A DNA stretch of 64,000 bases, taken from positions 20,213 to 84,212 of the forward strand of contig JBKJPX010000113.1 of assembly GCA_046594215.1 (NCBI GenBank). The letters are read 5' to 3'. The notes under the pieces are model-generated. The model saw only the letters and a list, made by a program, of their open reading frames with translations, was not told the origin of the DNA and did no database searches. Shown here one piece after another: positions 53,874 to 63,038 of this stretch. The first letter of the stretch is position 1, and each line of letters begins with the position of its first letter. The DNA comes from Panacagrimonas sp046594215 (GTDB taxonomy: Bacteria; Pseudomonadota; Gammaproteobacteria; Nevskiales; Nevskiaceae). The translations under genes and the position numbers were made by a program.

Positions 53874-55163
53874 TTGGACAAATACGAGCTTATTGGCAGC
53901 TTCGCGCTGCTCGCCTTTCTCATCTTCCTGTCTGCATTCTTTGCAGGGACTGAGACGGCTCTGATGGCGCTCAACCGTTACCGGCTGAGCCATCTCGCTC
54001 GGGCCGGTCATCGGGGTGCAAAACTGACCGAGAAACTCCTGGCACGACCCGATCGACTGATCGGCATGATCCTGCTGGGAAACGTTGCGGTGCACTCCGC
54101 CTCGATCGCAATCGCGACCTACGTGACGCTCAAGCTGTATGGCGAGAACTGGATCGCGATCTCGACCCTGATCCTTACCGTTTTCATCCTGATCTTCGGC
54201 GAGATCGCGCCCAAGACCCTCGGAGCACTCCATCCGGAGCGGGTCGCCCTGAAGGCGGCCTACGTGTACTGGCCTCTGCAATACGTGCTGCAGCCTTTCG
54301 TGACCCTTGTCGGTGTCTTCTCCAACGGCTTCCTGCGCCTGCTCGGCGTCTCGCCCGAGGAGGCGGCACAGCACAGCCTGTCGACCGAGGAACTGCGCAC
54401 GGTGGTGGCCGAGGCTGGCGCGATGATTCCGCAGCGCCACCAGAAGATGCTGCTCTCCATCCTTGACCTCGAGAAGGGCTCGGTCGAGGACATCATGGTC
54501 CCGCGCAACGAGATCATGGGCCTGGACGTCTCGCAGCGCTGGGAACAGATCCGCGAGCAGATCAGCTCCACACAGCACACGCGACTGCCGCTGTTCAACG
54601 GCTCGATCGACGAGCTGGTGGGCGTGATCCACGTGCGCCGCCTGATGCCGATGCTGGCCGACGGCAAGCTCGATACGAAATCGCTTATCCAGATCGCAAA
54701 AGAGCCCTATTTCATCCCGGAAGGCACCCCGCTGAACCAGCAGCTGCTGAACTTCCAGAACCAGAAGCGCCGCATCGGCTTCGTCGTCGACGAATATGGC
54801 GACATCCAGGGCCTGGTCACGCTAGAGGACATCCTCGAGGAAGTCGTCGGCGAGTTCACCTCCGACCCGGCGACGCGGATCAAGAACGTCTACGCCGACC
54901 CGGACGGCAGCTACCGCATGTCCGGCTCCGTGACGCTGCGCAGCCTCAACCGCTCGCTGGGGTGGAAGCTGCCTACCGATGGACCCAAGACGGTCAACGG
55001 CTTGCTGCTCGAGAAGCTCGAGAACATTCCTCAGGCAGGACGACAGGTGGAGATCGGCGGATACCTGTTCGAGATCACCGAGACGCGCTCCAACGCGGTG
55101 AAGGCCACGCGCGTGCGGCCACCGCAGAAGCCGGTCGCGGAGAAGAAGAAAAAAGCAGCCTGA
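53874..55163 (+). CDS. corB: CNNM/CorC-family transporter (CorB/YfjD-like)
   Basis: 429 residues, HlyC/CorC family. N-terminal DUF21/CNNM transmembrane domain (SAFFAGTETALMALNRYRLSHLARAGH, about 15-150), a pair of CBS domains (about 195-320; VEDIMVPRNEIMGLD, GFVVDEYGDIQGLVTLEDILEE), then a CorC_HlyC domain to about 415 and a basic tail. Family members act in magnesium or cobalt efflux/homeostasis. The start is TTG 53874, an uncommon start but it gives the typical N terminus. It follows the CcsA-like gene by 86 bases, as with yfjD-ypjD in E. coli. Confidence 0.9.
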   Translation: MDKYELIGSFALLAFLIFLSAFFAGTETALMALNRYRLSHLARAGHRGAKLTEKLLARPDRLIGMILLGNVAVHSASIAIATYVTLKLYGENWIAISTLILTVFILIFGEIAPKTLGALHPERVALKAAYVYWPLQYVLQPFVTLVGVFSNGFLRLLGVSPEEAAQHSLSTEELRTVVAEAGAMIPQRHQKMLLSILDLEKGSVEDIMVPRNEIMGLDVSQRWEQIREQISSTQHTRLPLFNGSIDELVGVIHVRRLMPMLADGKLDTKSLIQIAKEPYFIPEGTPLNQQLLNFQNQKRRIGFVVDEYGDIQGLVTLEDILEEVVGEFTSDPATRIKNVYADPDGSYRMSGSVTLRSLNRSLGWKLPTDGPKTVNGLLLEKLENIPQAGRQVEIGGYLFEITETRSNAVKATRVRPPQKPVAEKKKKAA

Positions 55164-55253
55164 CGGTCTCCTGGGCGGAGAGCTTGCCCGCCACGGCGTC
55201 TTGCGAAGTGCCGGGGTCCGCAGGCCGAATCGCGCTTCGGGGGAGACGAAATC

Positions 55254-55265
55254 CTCCTGCAGGAG
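55254..55265. other. 12-bp palindrome between convergent genes
   Basis: CTCCTGCAGGAG is a perfect dyad (55254-55265) near the centre of the 127-base gap between the CorB-like gene and the RND gene. It may help end transcription or be chance; no T-tract. Confidence 0.2.
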
Positions 55266-55290
55266 AACGCCGACTCCAGCGGCCGCCGAT

Positions 55291-57882
55291 CTACGTCGGC
55301 ACGACCCTTTTCACCTTCACCGCCGGGGTGGTCGTGGCGAAGAACCAGGCGCCCAGCGCCGGCAGCAGGCACACCGCGCCGATCATGTTCACGAGGAACA
55401 TGAAGGACAGCAGCAGCCCCATGTCGCCCTGGAACTTCAGTGCCGACAGGGTCCAGGTCCCGACCGCCACCGACATCGTGATCGCCGTGAACACCGCCGC
55501 AGTGCCGCGCGTCCGCATCGCCTCGTAGAAGGCCTCCTCGAAATTCCGGCCTTCGCCCATCTCGTGCTGGATGCGCTCGAACAGGTAGATGCCGTAGTCC
55601 ACGCCCACGCCCACACCGAGCGCGATCACGGGCAGGGTCGCGACCTTCAGGCCGATGCCGAGCATCGCCATCAGCGCGTTGCAGAAAATCGACACGATCG
55701 TGAGCGGCACCAGCACGCAGAGCGTGGCCTTGATCGAACGGAACGTGAGCAGGCAGAGCATCGCCAGCGCGCCGAAGATCGCCAGCAGCATCGTCTCCTC
55801 GGCCTCGGCCACGGCCTCGTTGGTGGCGGCCATGACGCCCACGTTGCCGGACGCGAGCCGCAGCTTCACGCCCTTCACCTGATGATCGCCGATGAAGCGC
55901 TTGATCTCCGAAATCACGTGCGCGATGGTCTGGCCGTCGTGGTCGCGCGTGAAGATCAGGACCTGGATGGCCTTGCAGCCCTCGTTGTTGAAGCCCAGGT
56001 TCGGATCGAATGCCTTGGAGCCCGCCGAAAGCCCGGCCTGCGAACGCGGCAACGCGCGCCAGCGCGGATTGCCCTCGCTGAACGCCGAGATGATCAGCCG
56101 GCCGATGCCGGCCACGCTGAGCACCGACTGCACGCCATCCACGCCGCGCAGGAACAGCTCGAACTGGTCGATCGTGCTGATCACGTCGTACTGCAGGCAG
56201 GATTCGCCTTCGAACTCCTTGGCCTCCACGATCACGGTGAGCACATCGGTACCGATGTCATAGCTCTTCGCGATCTGGCGGTTGTCCTTGTTGTAGCGCG
56301 AGTCCGCGTGAAGTTCCGGCACGCCGTCGCCGGAGTCGCCGACCACCAGGTCACGCGACAGCACGGCCGAACCCGCCAGCAGCGCCAGCGTGACCGCGAA
56401 GATGCCGACGGCGATCTTCGGCTGCGCGCACTTGGCGATGCCGCGCCAGATCGACGCCATCAGTTTGGACTCGGGCTTCAGCGAATGCCGGCGGCAGTAG
56501 TCCTCCAGCTTCACGTGCGTCAGGCAGATCGGCAGGATCATCTTGTTCGTGACGATCATGAGCAGAACGCCCAGGCAGGCCGTGATGCCGAGTTCCTTCA
56601 CGATCGGAATGTCGATGAACATGATCACCGCGAATCCCAGCGCATTGGTCAGCAGCGCCACGGCACCCGGGATAAAGAGCTTGGAGAACGCGGCGCGCGA
56701 GGCGTCCTTGGCCGTCGCCCCGGCCACCACTTCCTGGCGCCAGGCATTGGTCATCTGCACGGCGTGCGACACACCGATGGAGAAGATCAGGAAGGGCACG
56801 AGGATGGACATCGGATCCACGCCGAAGCCGATGATGGGCAGGATGCCGACCAGCCACAGCACCGGCAGCAGCGCCACGACCATCGCCACCACGGTGAGCT
56901 TGAGCGAGCGCGTGTAGCCGAACAGCAGCGCCAGCGTGATCGCGAAGGCCAGAGCAAAGAACCCGAACACGCCGAGCAGGCCCATGATCACGTCGCCGAG
57001 GAGGCGCGCGAAACCGATGATGTTGATCTCGATGTCCGGGTTGTACTCCGGATTCTTCACGGCCTCGACGTCGAGCTGGTCGCCCTTCACCGGGTAGCTC
57101 TCGGCGCCATCCGCGCCCTCCAGCGTCTTGAGCACCTTGAAGGTGTTGAACCGCAGCAAGGCTCCGTAGTCGACGAAGCCCTCGAGCACGGTCTCGCCGG
57201 CCTTGAAGGGCCCGCTGTCCGCTTTCATCTTGTAGACGTACTTCCGCGGGCTCTCGAAGCGCCCGCGGATCTCCGACAGGCGCTCCTGCACTTCCCAGTA
57301 ATCGACGCGCTGGCTCTCCTGTCCCTTGCTCGGGTCGTAGTCCTGCAGGTCCGCGCGGATCATCGCGGCCTTCAGGTCGTTGGCGACCAGCAGGCCGATC
57401 TGCCCGGACAGGCGCACGTTCTTGCGGATCTCCGCGAGCTCCTCCGGCTGGCCCGAGTAGCGCGGCGGCACCACCGGCGCGCCGTTGAAGCCGTCCTCGG
57501 TGATCTCGATGTAGTAGGTGCTCGGCGTGAAGATCGACGCGACCTTGGTGCGGTTGATCCCAGGGATGAAGAACACCTCGTCGGTGGTCTTCTGCAGCGC
57601 GTCCATGAAGGGCTTGTTGTAGATCTCGCCCTCGCCCTTCCAGCGCACGTTCACCAGCAGCGTGTTCGCCCCGGAGAAGTCGCGCAGGTAATCCATCATG
57701 GTCCGCATGTACGGATGTTCGATCGGAATCAGCTTCAGGAACCCCGGGTCGAGCTTGACGCGCGTGGCGCTCCAGCCGAAGAACACCGTCATCGCGAGGA
57801 ACAGCACGGACAGCGGGTGGCGCCAGGCCACGAGCCGGCGCGCGATGCCCTCGACGATGCGCTCCATGCGGCTCGTGCTCAC
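55291..57882 (-). CDS. RND/MMPL-family transporter
   Basis: 863-residue inner-membrane protein with the MMPL/RND layout: one helix at about 24-41, a large periplasmic loop, a block of five to six helices (about 290-450, LLGVFGFFALAFAITLALLFGY), a second periplasmic domain, and another helix block (about 690-855). The motifs SIGVSHAVQMTNAWRQE and ALGVGVGVDYGIYLFERIQHE are the hallmark GXXXDY-type proton-relay helices. Homologues export lipids such as hopanoids, wax or mycolate-like products. It is the last gene of a minus-strand cluster with acyl-CoA-type enzymes, which points to a lipid substrate. Its start overlaps the YCF48 stop by four bases. Confidence 0.85.
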   Translation of the reverse strand: MSTSRMERIVEGIARRLVAWRHPLSVLFLAMTVFFGWSATRVKLDPGFLKLIPIEHPYMRTMMDYLRDFSGANTLLVNVRWKGEGEIYNKPFMDALQKTTDEVFFIPGINRTKVASIFTPSTYYIEITEDGFNGAPVVPPRYSGQPEELAEIRKNVRLSGQIGLLVANDLKAAMIRADLQDYDPSKGQESQRVDYWEVQERLSEIRGRFESPRKYVYKMKADSGPFKAGETVLEGFVDYGALLRFNTFKVLKTLEGADGAESYPVKGDQLDVEAVKNPEYNPDIEINIIGFARLLGDVIMGLLGVFGFFALAFAITLALLFGYTRSLKLTVVAMVVALLPVLWLVGILPIIGFGVDPMSILVPFLIFSIGVSHAVQMTNAWRQEVVAGATAKDASRAAFSKLFIPGAVALLTNALGFAVIMFIDIPIVKELGITACLGVLLMIVTNKMILPICLTHVKLEDYCRRHSLKPESKLMASIWRGIAKCAQPKIAVGIFAVTLALLAGSAVLSRDLVVGDSGDGVPELHADSRYNKDNRQIAKSYDIGTDVLTVIVEAKEFEGESCLQYDVISTIDQFELFLRGVDGVQSVLSVAGIGRLIISAFSEGNPRWRALPRSQAGLSAGSKAFDPNLGFNNEGCKAIQVLIFTRDHDGQTIAHVISEIKRFIGDHQVKGVKLRLASGNVGVMAATNEAVAEAEETMLLAIFGALAMLCLLTFRSIKATLCVLVPLTIVSIFCNALMAMLGIGLKVATLPVIALGVGVGVDYGIYLFERIQHEMGEGRNFEEAFYEAMRTRGTAAVFTAITMSVAVGTWTLSALKFQGDMGLLLSFMFLVNMIGAVCLLPALGAWFFATTTPAVKVKRVVPT

Positions 57883-58892
57883 GACTTGCCTCCCGGCCTG
57901 CGCAATCCGACGCCGGATTCACCGCCGACGAGCCAGCCCTCGCCCTGTGCGGGCAACACGGCGACCAGGCGATTGCGCTCGCCGGCCGAAGCGATGCTGA
58001 AGTTCCTACCGCCGTCGGTCGAACGCAGCACCGTCTCGTTCTCGCCCACGAGGATGATGGAGCCATCGTCGTCGAGGGTTCCGCCGAACAGCGAGATCTT
58101 TCCAGGCACCGCCGACTGCACCCACGTCTGCCGGTCCTGCGTGACGAAGGCGTTGCCGCGCATGCCGAACACCAACAGGCCGTTGTCCTTGAGCGCGATC
58201 GCACCGAAAAACGAGCCCGCGTAGATCTCGGGCAGCGCGGTCCAGCTCGCGCCCTTGTCGCAGGACACCGCTAGCAGGCCGCGCTCGCCGACGATCAGCA
58301 GGGTCCCGTCACCGAGCTGTGTCATGTCGTTGAGGTGATGATCGCCGAGCGCTTCGTGCGTCACGCGCTGCCAGGTCTTGCCCCCGTCGGTCGAGGTCAG
58401 GTACTGGCCGAACCCGCCAATGGCGTACAAGGTGCCGTCATAGGGGCCCGCAAGCGCCAGCAGCGGCTCGGATCGCTCGGCGTCGAACAGCACTTCCTTC
58501 CAGGTCTCGCCGCCGTCCTCGCTGCGCACGATCCAGCTCTCGTGTCCCACCGCGAGCGCGATCTTGTCGTCGACGAAAAGCAGGTCATTGAAATTGGATC
58601 CGCGCTGCGGCGCCACCTTCGCCTCGTGCCAGGGTCCCTGCTCGGACTGCGATACCAGGATGCGGCCCTGCTCGCCGGCCGATAGCCAGCGATTGCCTCG
58701 ATGCGCGATCTGCGTGACGAGCAGATCCCTGGGGTGCACGACGGTGGCCGGGGCCTCGGGGTAGGTGCGCGGCGAGAACGAGTACACCGCGGCCGCGGCG
58801 ACGATCAGCGCGACGAGATAGGCAGGCCAGGCGGCGACGAAGCCGCGCTGCTGCTGGATCCGGCACGAGCGATGGGCCCGATGCTGCGTCAT
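57879..58892 (-). CDS. YCF48-type beta-propeller protein
   Basis: 337 residues with a single N-terminal membrane anchor (about 20-39) and then repeats of a BNR/YCF48 type: WIVRSEDGGETWKEVLFD, YLTSTDGGKTWQRV, DKGASWTALPEIYAG and VLRSTDGGRNFSIAS. YCF48 propellers act as assembly or scaffold factors and commonly accompany RND/MMPL transporter genes. It overlaps the RND gene's start (ATGA), supporting a joint complex at the membrane. The propeller probably faces the periplasm. Function beyond partner status is unknown. Confidence 0.8.
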   Translation of the reverse strand: MTQHRAHRSCRIQQQRGFVAAWPAYLVALIVAAAAVYSFSPRTYPEAPATVVHPRDLLVTQIAHRGNRWLSAGEQGRILVSQSEQGPWHEAKVAPQRGSNFNDLLFVDDKIALAVGHESWIVRSEDGGETWKEVLFDAERSEPLLALAGPYDGTLYAIGGFGQYLTSTDGGKTWQRVTHEALGDHHLNDMTQLGDGTLLIVGERGLLAVSCDKGASWTALPEIYAGSFFGAIALKDNGLLVFGMRGNAFVTQDRQTWVQSAVPGKISLFGGTLDDDGSIILVGENETVLRSTDGGRNFSIASAGERNRLVAVLPAQGEGWLVGGESGVGLRRPGGKS

Positions 58893-58937
58893 GCTGCCTC
58901 CTCTTCACGCCGGGCGGGACATGGCCGCCGATCCGTC

Positions 58938-60143
58938 CTACGCTGCAACTTCGAACAGCGCGGCTGCGCCCATGCCACCACCGATGCACATGGTCGTCAC
59001 GACGTACTTCACGCCACGCCTGCGACCTTCGATGAGCGCGTGCATCGCCAGGCGCGCGCCGCTCATGCCGAACGGATGGCCGATGGAGATCGCGCCGCCG
59101 TTCACGTTGAGCCTGTCGTTGGGAATGCCAAGCTTGTCGCGGCAATAGACCACCTGCACGGCGAAGGCCTCGTTCAACTCCCACAGTCCGATGTCCGACA
59201 CCTTGAGCCCGTGCTTCGCGAGCAGCTTGGGCACGGCGAATACCGGGCCGATGCCCATCTCGTCGGGACGGCAGCCCGCCACCGCGGTGCCGCGGTAGAT
59301 GCCCAGCGGCCTCAGGCCGCGGCGCTTGGCTTCGACGCTGCTCATCACGAGCACCGCCGCGGCGCCATCGGACAACTGCGAGGCGTTGCCGGCCGTAACG
59401 TGGCGACCTTCCTTGATCACCTGTCCGTTCTTCCACACCGGCTTGAGCGCCTGCAGGCTCTCGAGCGTCGTCTCCGGGCGATTGCCCTCGTCGCGCGCCA
59501 GCGTGACCGACTCCTTGCTCGTCGGATTGCCTTCCTTGTCGAACAGCTGCTTCGAGGTCGTGATCGGCACGATCTCCTCTGCGAAGGCGCCGGCCTTCTG
59601 TGCCGCAGCGGTGCGCTGCTGGCTCTGGAACGCGTACTCGTCCTGGGCCGCGCGCGAGATGCCGTAACGCTCGGCGACCGTTTCCGCGGTTTCGATCATC
59701 GGCATGTAGGCGTTCGGCTGGAGTTCCAGCACCGCCTGCGACTGCGCGCGGTAGTTGTTCTTGTGGCTGTTCTGCACCAGCGAGACCGACTCCACGCCGG
59801 CCGCGACTACGATGTCCTGCTCGCCCACCATCACGTTGCGCGCCGCCAAGCCAATGCTCATCAGGCCCGAAGCACACTGGCGATCGATCGTCATGCCCGC
59901 AACGGTCTCGGGCAGGCCGCCGGTGTACACGCACAGGCGCCCGAGGTTGTGCGCCTGGGTGCCCTGCTGCGCCACCGCGCCCAGGATCACGTCGTCCACT
60001 TCCCTGGGGTCGACGCCGCTGCGCTCGATCACGGACCGGATCACGTGGCCGCCCAGCACCGGCGCCTCGGTGTCGTTGAACGCGCCGCGATACGCGCGGC
60101 CGATGGGGGTGCGGGCGACGGCGACGATGACGGCTTCGTTCAT
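58938..60143 (-). CDS. Thiolase (acetyl-CoA C-acyltransferase)
   Basis: 401-residue thiolase, which cleaves 3-ketoacyl-CoA with CoA to shorten the chain (beta-oxidation), or condenses acetyl-CoA. The nucleophile is Cys90 in DRQCASGLMS, with the His356 block GGAISIGHPFGMSGAR and Cys386 in CIGGGMGAA, so it should be active. ATG 60143 gives the family N terminus MNEAVIVAVARTPIG. It sits 13 bases after the MaoC gene stop, in an operon with SDR, hydratase and flavin oxidoreductase genes. Similar genes occur in fatty acid and sterol degradation; the actual chain is unknown. Confidence 0.92.
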   Translation of the reverse strand: MNEAVIVAVARTPIGRAYRGAFNDTEAPVLGGHVIRSVIERSGVDPREVDDVILGAVAQQGTQAHNLGRLCVYTGGLPETVAGMTIDRQCASGLMSIGLAARNVMVGEQDIVVAAGVESVSLVQNSHKNNYRAQSQAVLELQPNAYMPMIETAETVAERYGISRAAQDEYAFQSQQRTAAAQKAGAFAEEIVPITTSKQLFDKEGNPTSKESVTLARDEGNRPETTLESLQALKPVWKNGQVIKEGRHVTAGNASQLSDGAAAVLVMSSVEAKRRGLRPLGIYRGTAVAGCRPDEMGIGPVFAVPKLLAKHGLKVSDIGLWELNEAFAVQVVYCRDKLGIPNDRLNVNGGAISIGHPFGMSGARLAMHALIEGRRRGVKYVVTTMCIGGGMGAAALFEVAA

Positions 60144-60156
60144 GGGACCCTGCGGC

Positions 60157-60615
60157 TCAGAAGTAATAACGCGCGATGGAATCGGCGACGCAGCCCGGCT
60201 TGTCGCCGTTCTCGATCTCGATGGTGACGCGGATATTGGCCTGCATCCCGCCATCCCTGGTCGCTTCTGCCGACGTGAGCAGCGCCCGCGCGCGGATGCG
60301 GTCTCCGACCTTCACCGGCGCCGGGAATCGCACCTTGTCCACGCCGTAGTTCACGCCCATGCGCATGCGCAGTTCGAGCAGTTCGGGCATGAAGCGCGAG
60401 ATCAGCGACATCGTCAGATAGCCGTGCGCGATCGTCGCGCCGAACGGACCTTCCTTGGCGCGCGCCGGATCGACGTGGATCCACTGGTGATCGTCGGTGG
60501 CGTCGGCGAACAGGTTCACACGCGCCTGGTCGATGCCCAGCCACGCGCTGACGCCCAGCTCCTGCCCCACGTGCGTGAGCACCGATTGATTCGAGTCGAA
60601 TACGGTCTTGGCCAT
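60157..60615 (-). CDS. MaoC-family enoyl-CoA hydratase
   Basis: 152-residue single hot-dog MaoC domain. The catalytic pair is Asp42 and His47 in ADATDDHQWIHVDPARAKEG, with the hydratase 2 motif followed by FGATIAHGYLTMS. These hydrate trans-2-enoyl-CoA to (R)-3-hydroxyacyl-CoA. ATG 60615 gives the family N terminus; an upstream open frame overlaps the SDR gene. It is eight bases after the SDR stop. This enzyme with thiolase and SDR would give a complete hydration/oxidation/cleavage sequence. Confidence 0.9.
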   Translation of the reverse strand: MAKTVFDSNQSVLTHVGQELGVSAWLGIDQARVNLFADATDDHQWIHVDPARAKEGPFGATIAHGYLTMSLISRFMPELLELRMRMGVNYGVDKVRFPAPVKVGDRIRARALLTSAEATRDGGMQANIRVTIEIENGDKPGCVADSIARYYF

Positions 60616-60623
60616 GGGAAATT

Positions 60624-61421
60624 TCAGGGGTGCTGGCTGGAGGCCGAGATCGTCTCGCCCACGAGGTAGGAGGCGTAGTCGGACGCGAGGAACACGATCA
60701 CGTTCGCCACCTCCCAGACCTCGGCCGCGCGGCCGAAGGCCTCTCGGCTGGCGAGCTGCTGCAGCAGTTCCGCCGGCGCGGTCTTCTTGAGGTGTTCGTG
60801 GAACGCGATCGATGGCGACACCGCGTTGATGCGCACGCCGAACTCGGCCGCCTCCAGCGCCGCGCAGCGCGTCAGCGCCATCACGCCCGCCTTGGCCGCG
60901 GCGTAGTGCGCCTGCTCCTTCTGCGCGCGCCAGCCCAGCACGGAGGCGTTGTTGACGATGGCCCCGCGACCGCGGGGCTGCATCCGCCTGAGCATCGCGC
61001 GCGTCATCCGAAAGGTGCCCGTGAGCGTGACGTCGAGCACCTTGCTCCACTCCTGGTCGCTCATGTCGACCACGCGCTTCGATCCGCCCAGTCCCGCGTT
61101 GTTCACGAGCACGTCGACGCCGCCGGCCCGGTTTTCCGCGAACTCGACCAGCGCCTGCACATCTGACTCGATCGTCACGTCTGCGAGCTGTCCGTCGACC
61201 TGGCGATCTGCGAAGTCCTTGCGCAGCGTGGCGACGGCCTCTTCCAGCCGGCGCGGATGGATGTCCGCGATCACCAGCGCCCGGGCACCCTCCTCGAGCA
61301 CGCGACGCGCCGTGGCGAAGCCGATTCCCCCGCCCGCGGCGGCGGTCACCAGCACCGAGCGCCCGGCCAGCAGCCCATGCGGCGGCACGTACGACGGCGG
61401 GTTGGCAGCGGATGGCGTCAT
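60624..61421 (-). CDS. Short-chain dehydrogenase/reductase
   Basis: 265-residue SDR. The cofactor motif is a variant (TAAAGGGIGFATA, residues 26-38), NNAG at 107-110, and the catalytic triad Ser160, Tyr173 and Lys177 (YAAAK). Sequence near the end, SYLVGETISASSQHP, is typical of SDRs. It likely oxidises or reduces a hydroxyacyl-CoA or a steroid-like ring ketone/alcohol. It is followed by MaoC and thiolase genes on the same strand. Which substrate is used is unknown. Confidence 0.88.
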   Translation of the reverse strand: MTPSAANPPSYVPPHGLLAGRSVLVTAAAGGGIGFATARRVLEEGARALVIADIHPRRLEEAVATLRKDFADRQVDGQLADVTIESDVQALVEFAENRAGGVDVLVNNAGLGGSKRVVDMSDQEWSKVLDVTLTGTFRMTRAMLRRMQPRGRGAIVNNASVLGWRAQKEQAHYAAAKAGVMALTRCAALEAAEFGVRINAVSPSIAFHEHLKKTAPAELLQQLASREAFGRAAEVWEVANVIVFLASDYASYLVGETISASSQHP

Positions 61422-61451
61422 GGCGAGTCCAGGCTATCGGCGCGCAGTGTT

Positions 61452-61470
61452 GCCGCCGCCCGCCGGCGGC
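61452..61470 (-). other. GC hairpin between the flavin oxidoreductase and SDR genes
   Basis: GCCGCCG (61452-61458) and CGGCGGC (61464-61470) flank CCCGC. It lies in the 141-base gap between the two genes on the minus strand, with no T-tract. It may adjust expression between them or be a processing site. Confidence 0.3.
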
Positions 61471-61562
61471 GCTTCAGCCGGAAGGACGAGAAAACGCGGC
61501 AGGCCACCGCTTCAGCCCGCTCATCCCGGATAGCGGCGAGCTTCCGGCCGCGCGTCGAGGCA

Positions 61563-62873
61563 TCAGGGTTCCACCGGCGCCCAGTTCTGCAGGGTCGCCA
61601 GGGTCTGCGCCTCGTTTGCCTGGTACTGCAGGAAGGCCTCGTATACATCCATACCAGGGTCGACCGGACGCCCGCTGCCCAGGTGGATGATCTGGATGAA
61701 GTACCAGCCCAGCGCGCCGAAGGCCTCGACCAGGTCGCGCACCGCCTGGTTTTTTTCCTCGGGCAGGTGCGTGGGCTTGAGGCGCAAGCCGCGCTCGTGG
61801 ATCGCCGCTACAGGCAAGCTGCCGTCGATCAGCTTGCGCGGTGTGGCGGGGTCCACGCACATAGGGCGACCCAGGCCGATCATGTCGCAGGCCTTCGATT
61901 CGAGTGCCCCGATCATCGCATCGCGGGATCGGAAACCGCCGGTGATCATCAGCGGCACCGTCGCCACCGGGCGGATCTTCTCGGCGAACTCCAGGAAGTA
62001 GGCCTCGCGCTTGCGCGTGCTCTCGCGGACCGCCGGTGCGTCGCCCCCTTCGCCGTCGCCGCCGAGCATCGTGAGCGCCTCGTAGCTGCCACCCGAGATC
62101 TCCATGAGGTCCACGCCCTCGGCCGACAGCCATCGCACCACGCCCAGGCACTCGTCGCTGTCGAACCCGCCTTTCTGGAAGTCGGCCGAATTCATCTTCA
62201 CGCTGATCGGGAAGTCGGGGCCCGTGGCCTTGCGAATGGCGCGGTACACCTCGAGCAGCAGGCGCGCGCGGTTCTCCAGCGAGCCGCCCCAGGCATCCCT
62301 GCGCAGGTTGCCCAAGGGGCTCAGGAACTGCGACAGCAGATAGCCGTGCGCGGCATGCACCTGCACACCCGTGAAACCCGCCTCGCGCGCCGTGGTCGCG
62401 ACATGGGCGAACCGCCGGATGATGTCGAGGATCTGTGCCTCGTCCATCGCGCGCGGCGGCGCGAACTTGTCGCCGACGAGATTCAGCGGAATGTCCGACG
62501 GGGCGTAAGGCGCGCCGTTGAGTTCCCTGGGCGTCTGGCGCCCGGGATGGTTGATCTGCATCCACAGGTGATTGCCGGCGGAAGTGCCGGCCTTCGCATA
62601 GGCCTTGAGCGCCTCGAACCCGCCGTTGCCATCGATCACCACGTTGCCCGGCCGTTCGAGATGCGTGCGGTCGACCTGCACGTTGCCGGTGACGAGCAGG
62701 CCCGCGCCGCCCTCGGACCACTGGCGGTACAAGCGCACGTGCCGATCGGTTGCGCGATTCATGCCATCCGCGAGGCCCTCGGTGAGCGCGGCCTTCGCGA
62801 TGCGGTTGGACAGGGTCGCGCCGCAGGGAAGCTTCAACGGCTGCGCCAGCAGGTTGTTCGAAGTTGCGCTCAT
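61563..62873 (-). CDS. NADH:flavin oxidoreductase (old yellow enzyme family)
   Basis: 436 residues, FMN-binding TIM barrel of the old yellow enzyme type without the second FAD/iron-sulfur half found in 2,4-dienoyl-CoA reductase. Features: LSNRIAKAALTEGLADG at the start, LLVTGNVQVDRTHLERPGN, AAHGYLLSQFLSP and NRARLLLEVYRAIRK. It would reduce an activated double bond (enone, dienoyl or similar) with NAD(P)H. It seems to head the minus-strand lipid cluster. The C terminus (EAFLQYQANEAQ) extends past the barrel. Substrate unknown. Confidence 0.88.
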   Translation of the reverse strand: MSATSNNLLAQPLKLPCGATLSNRIAKAALTEGLADGMNRATDRHVRLYRQWSEGGAGLLVTGNVQVDRTHLERPGNVVIDGNGGFEALKAYAKAGTSAGNHLWMQINHPGRQTPRELNGAPYAPSDIPLNLVGDKFAPPRAMDEAQILDIIRRFAHVATTAREAGFTGVQVHAAHGYLLSQFLSPLGNLRRDAWGGSLENRARLLLEVYRAIRKATGPDFPISVKMNSADFQKGGFDSDECLGVVRWLSAEGVDLMEISGGSYEALTMLGGDGEGGDAPAVRESTRKREAYFLEFAEKIRPVATVPLMITGGFRSRDAMIGALESKACDMIGLGRPMCVDPATPRKLIDGSLPVAAIHERGLRLKPTHLPEEKNQAVRDLVEAFGALGWYFIQIIHLGSGRPVDPGMDVYEAFLQYQANEAQTLATLQNWAPVEP

Positions 62874-63038
62874 GGGATCTCCGGGTTCGATGCGCCATCC
62901 TTGACGGCCGCCCGCCTCGCGGCAATCCGGGAATGCCCCTGCGGAGTCGCCCCCGGAGAAACGCCGTCTTCCGCGCCACGCTGGAACCTGCGGCCTGCAG
63001 GATTTTGAGTGGCGCTCAGCGAAAGCGCAGGCGCGCCT

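Noticed and set aside
55201..58224. Long open frame (about 1000 codons) on the plus strand opposite the RND and YCF48 genes
   Set aside because: Product is His/Arg/Asp/Gln-rich with no family similarity; it is the antisense shadow of GC-rich codons on the minus-strand genes, which have clear homology.
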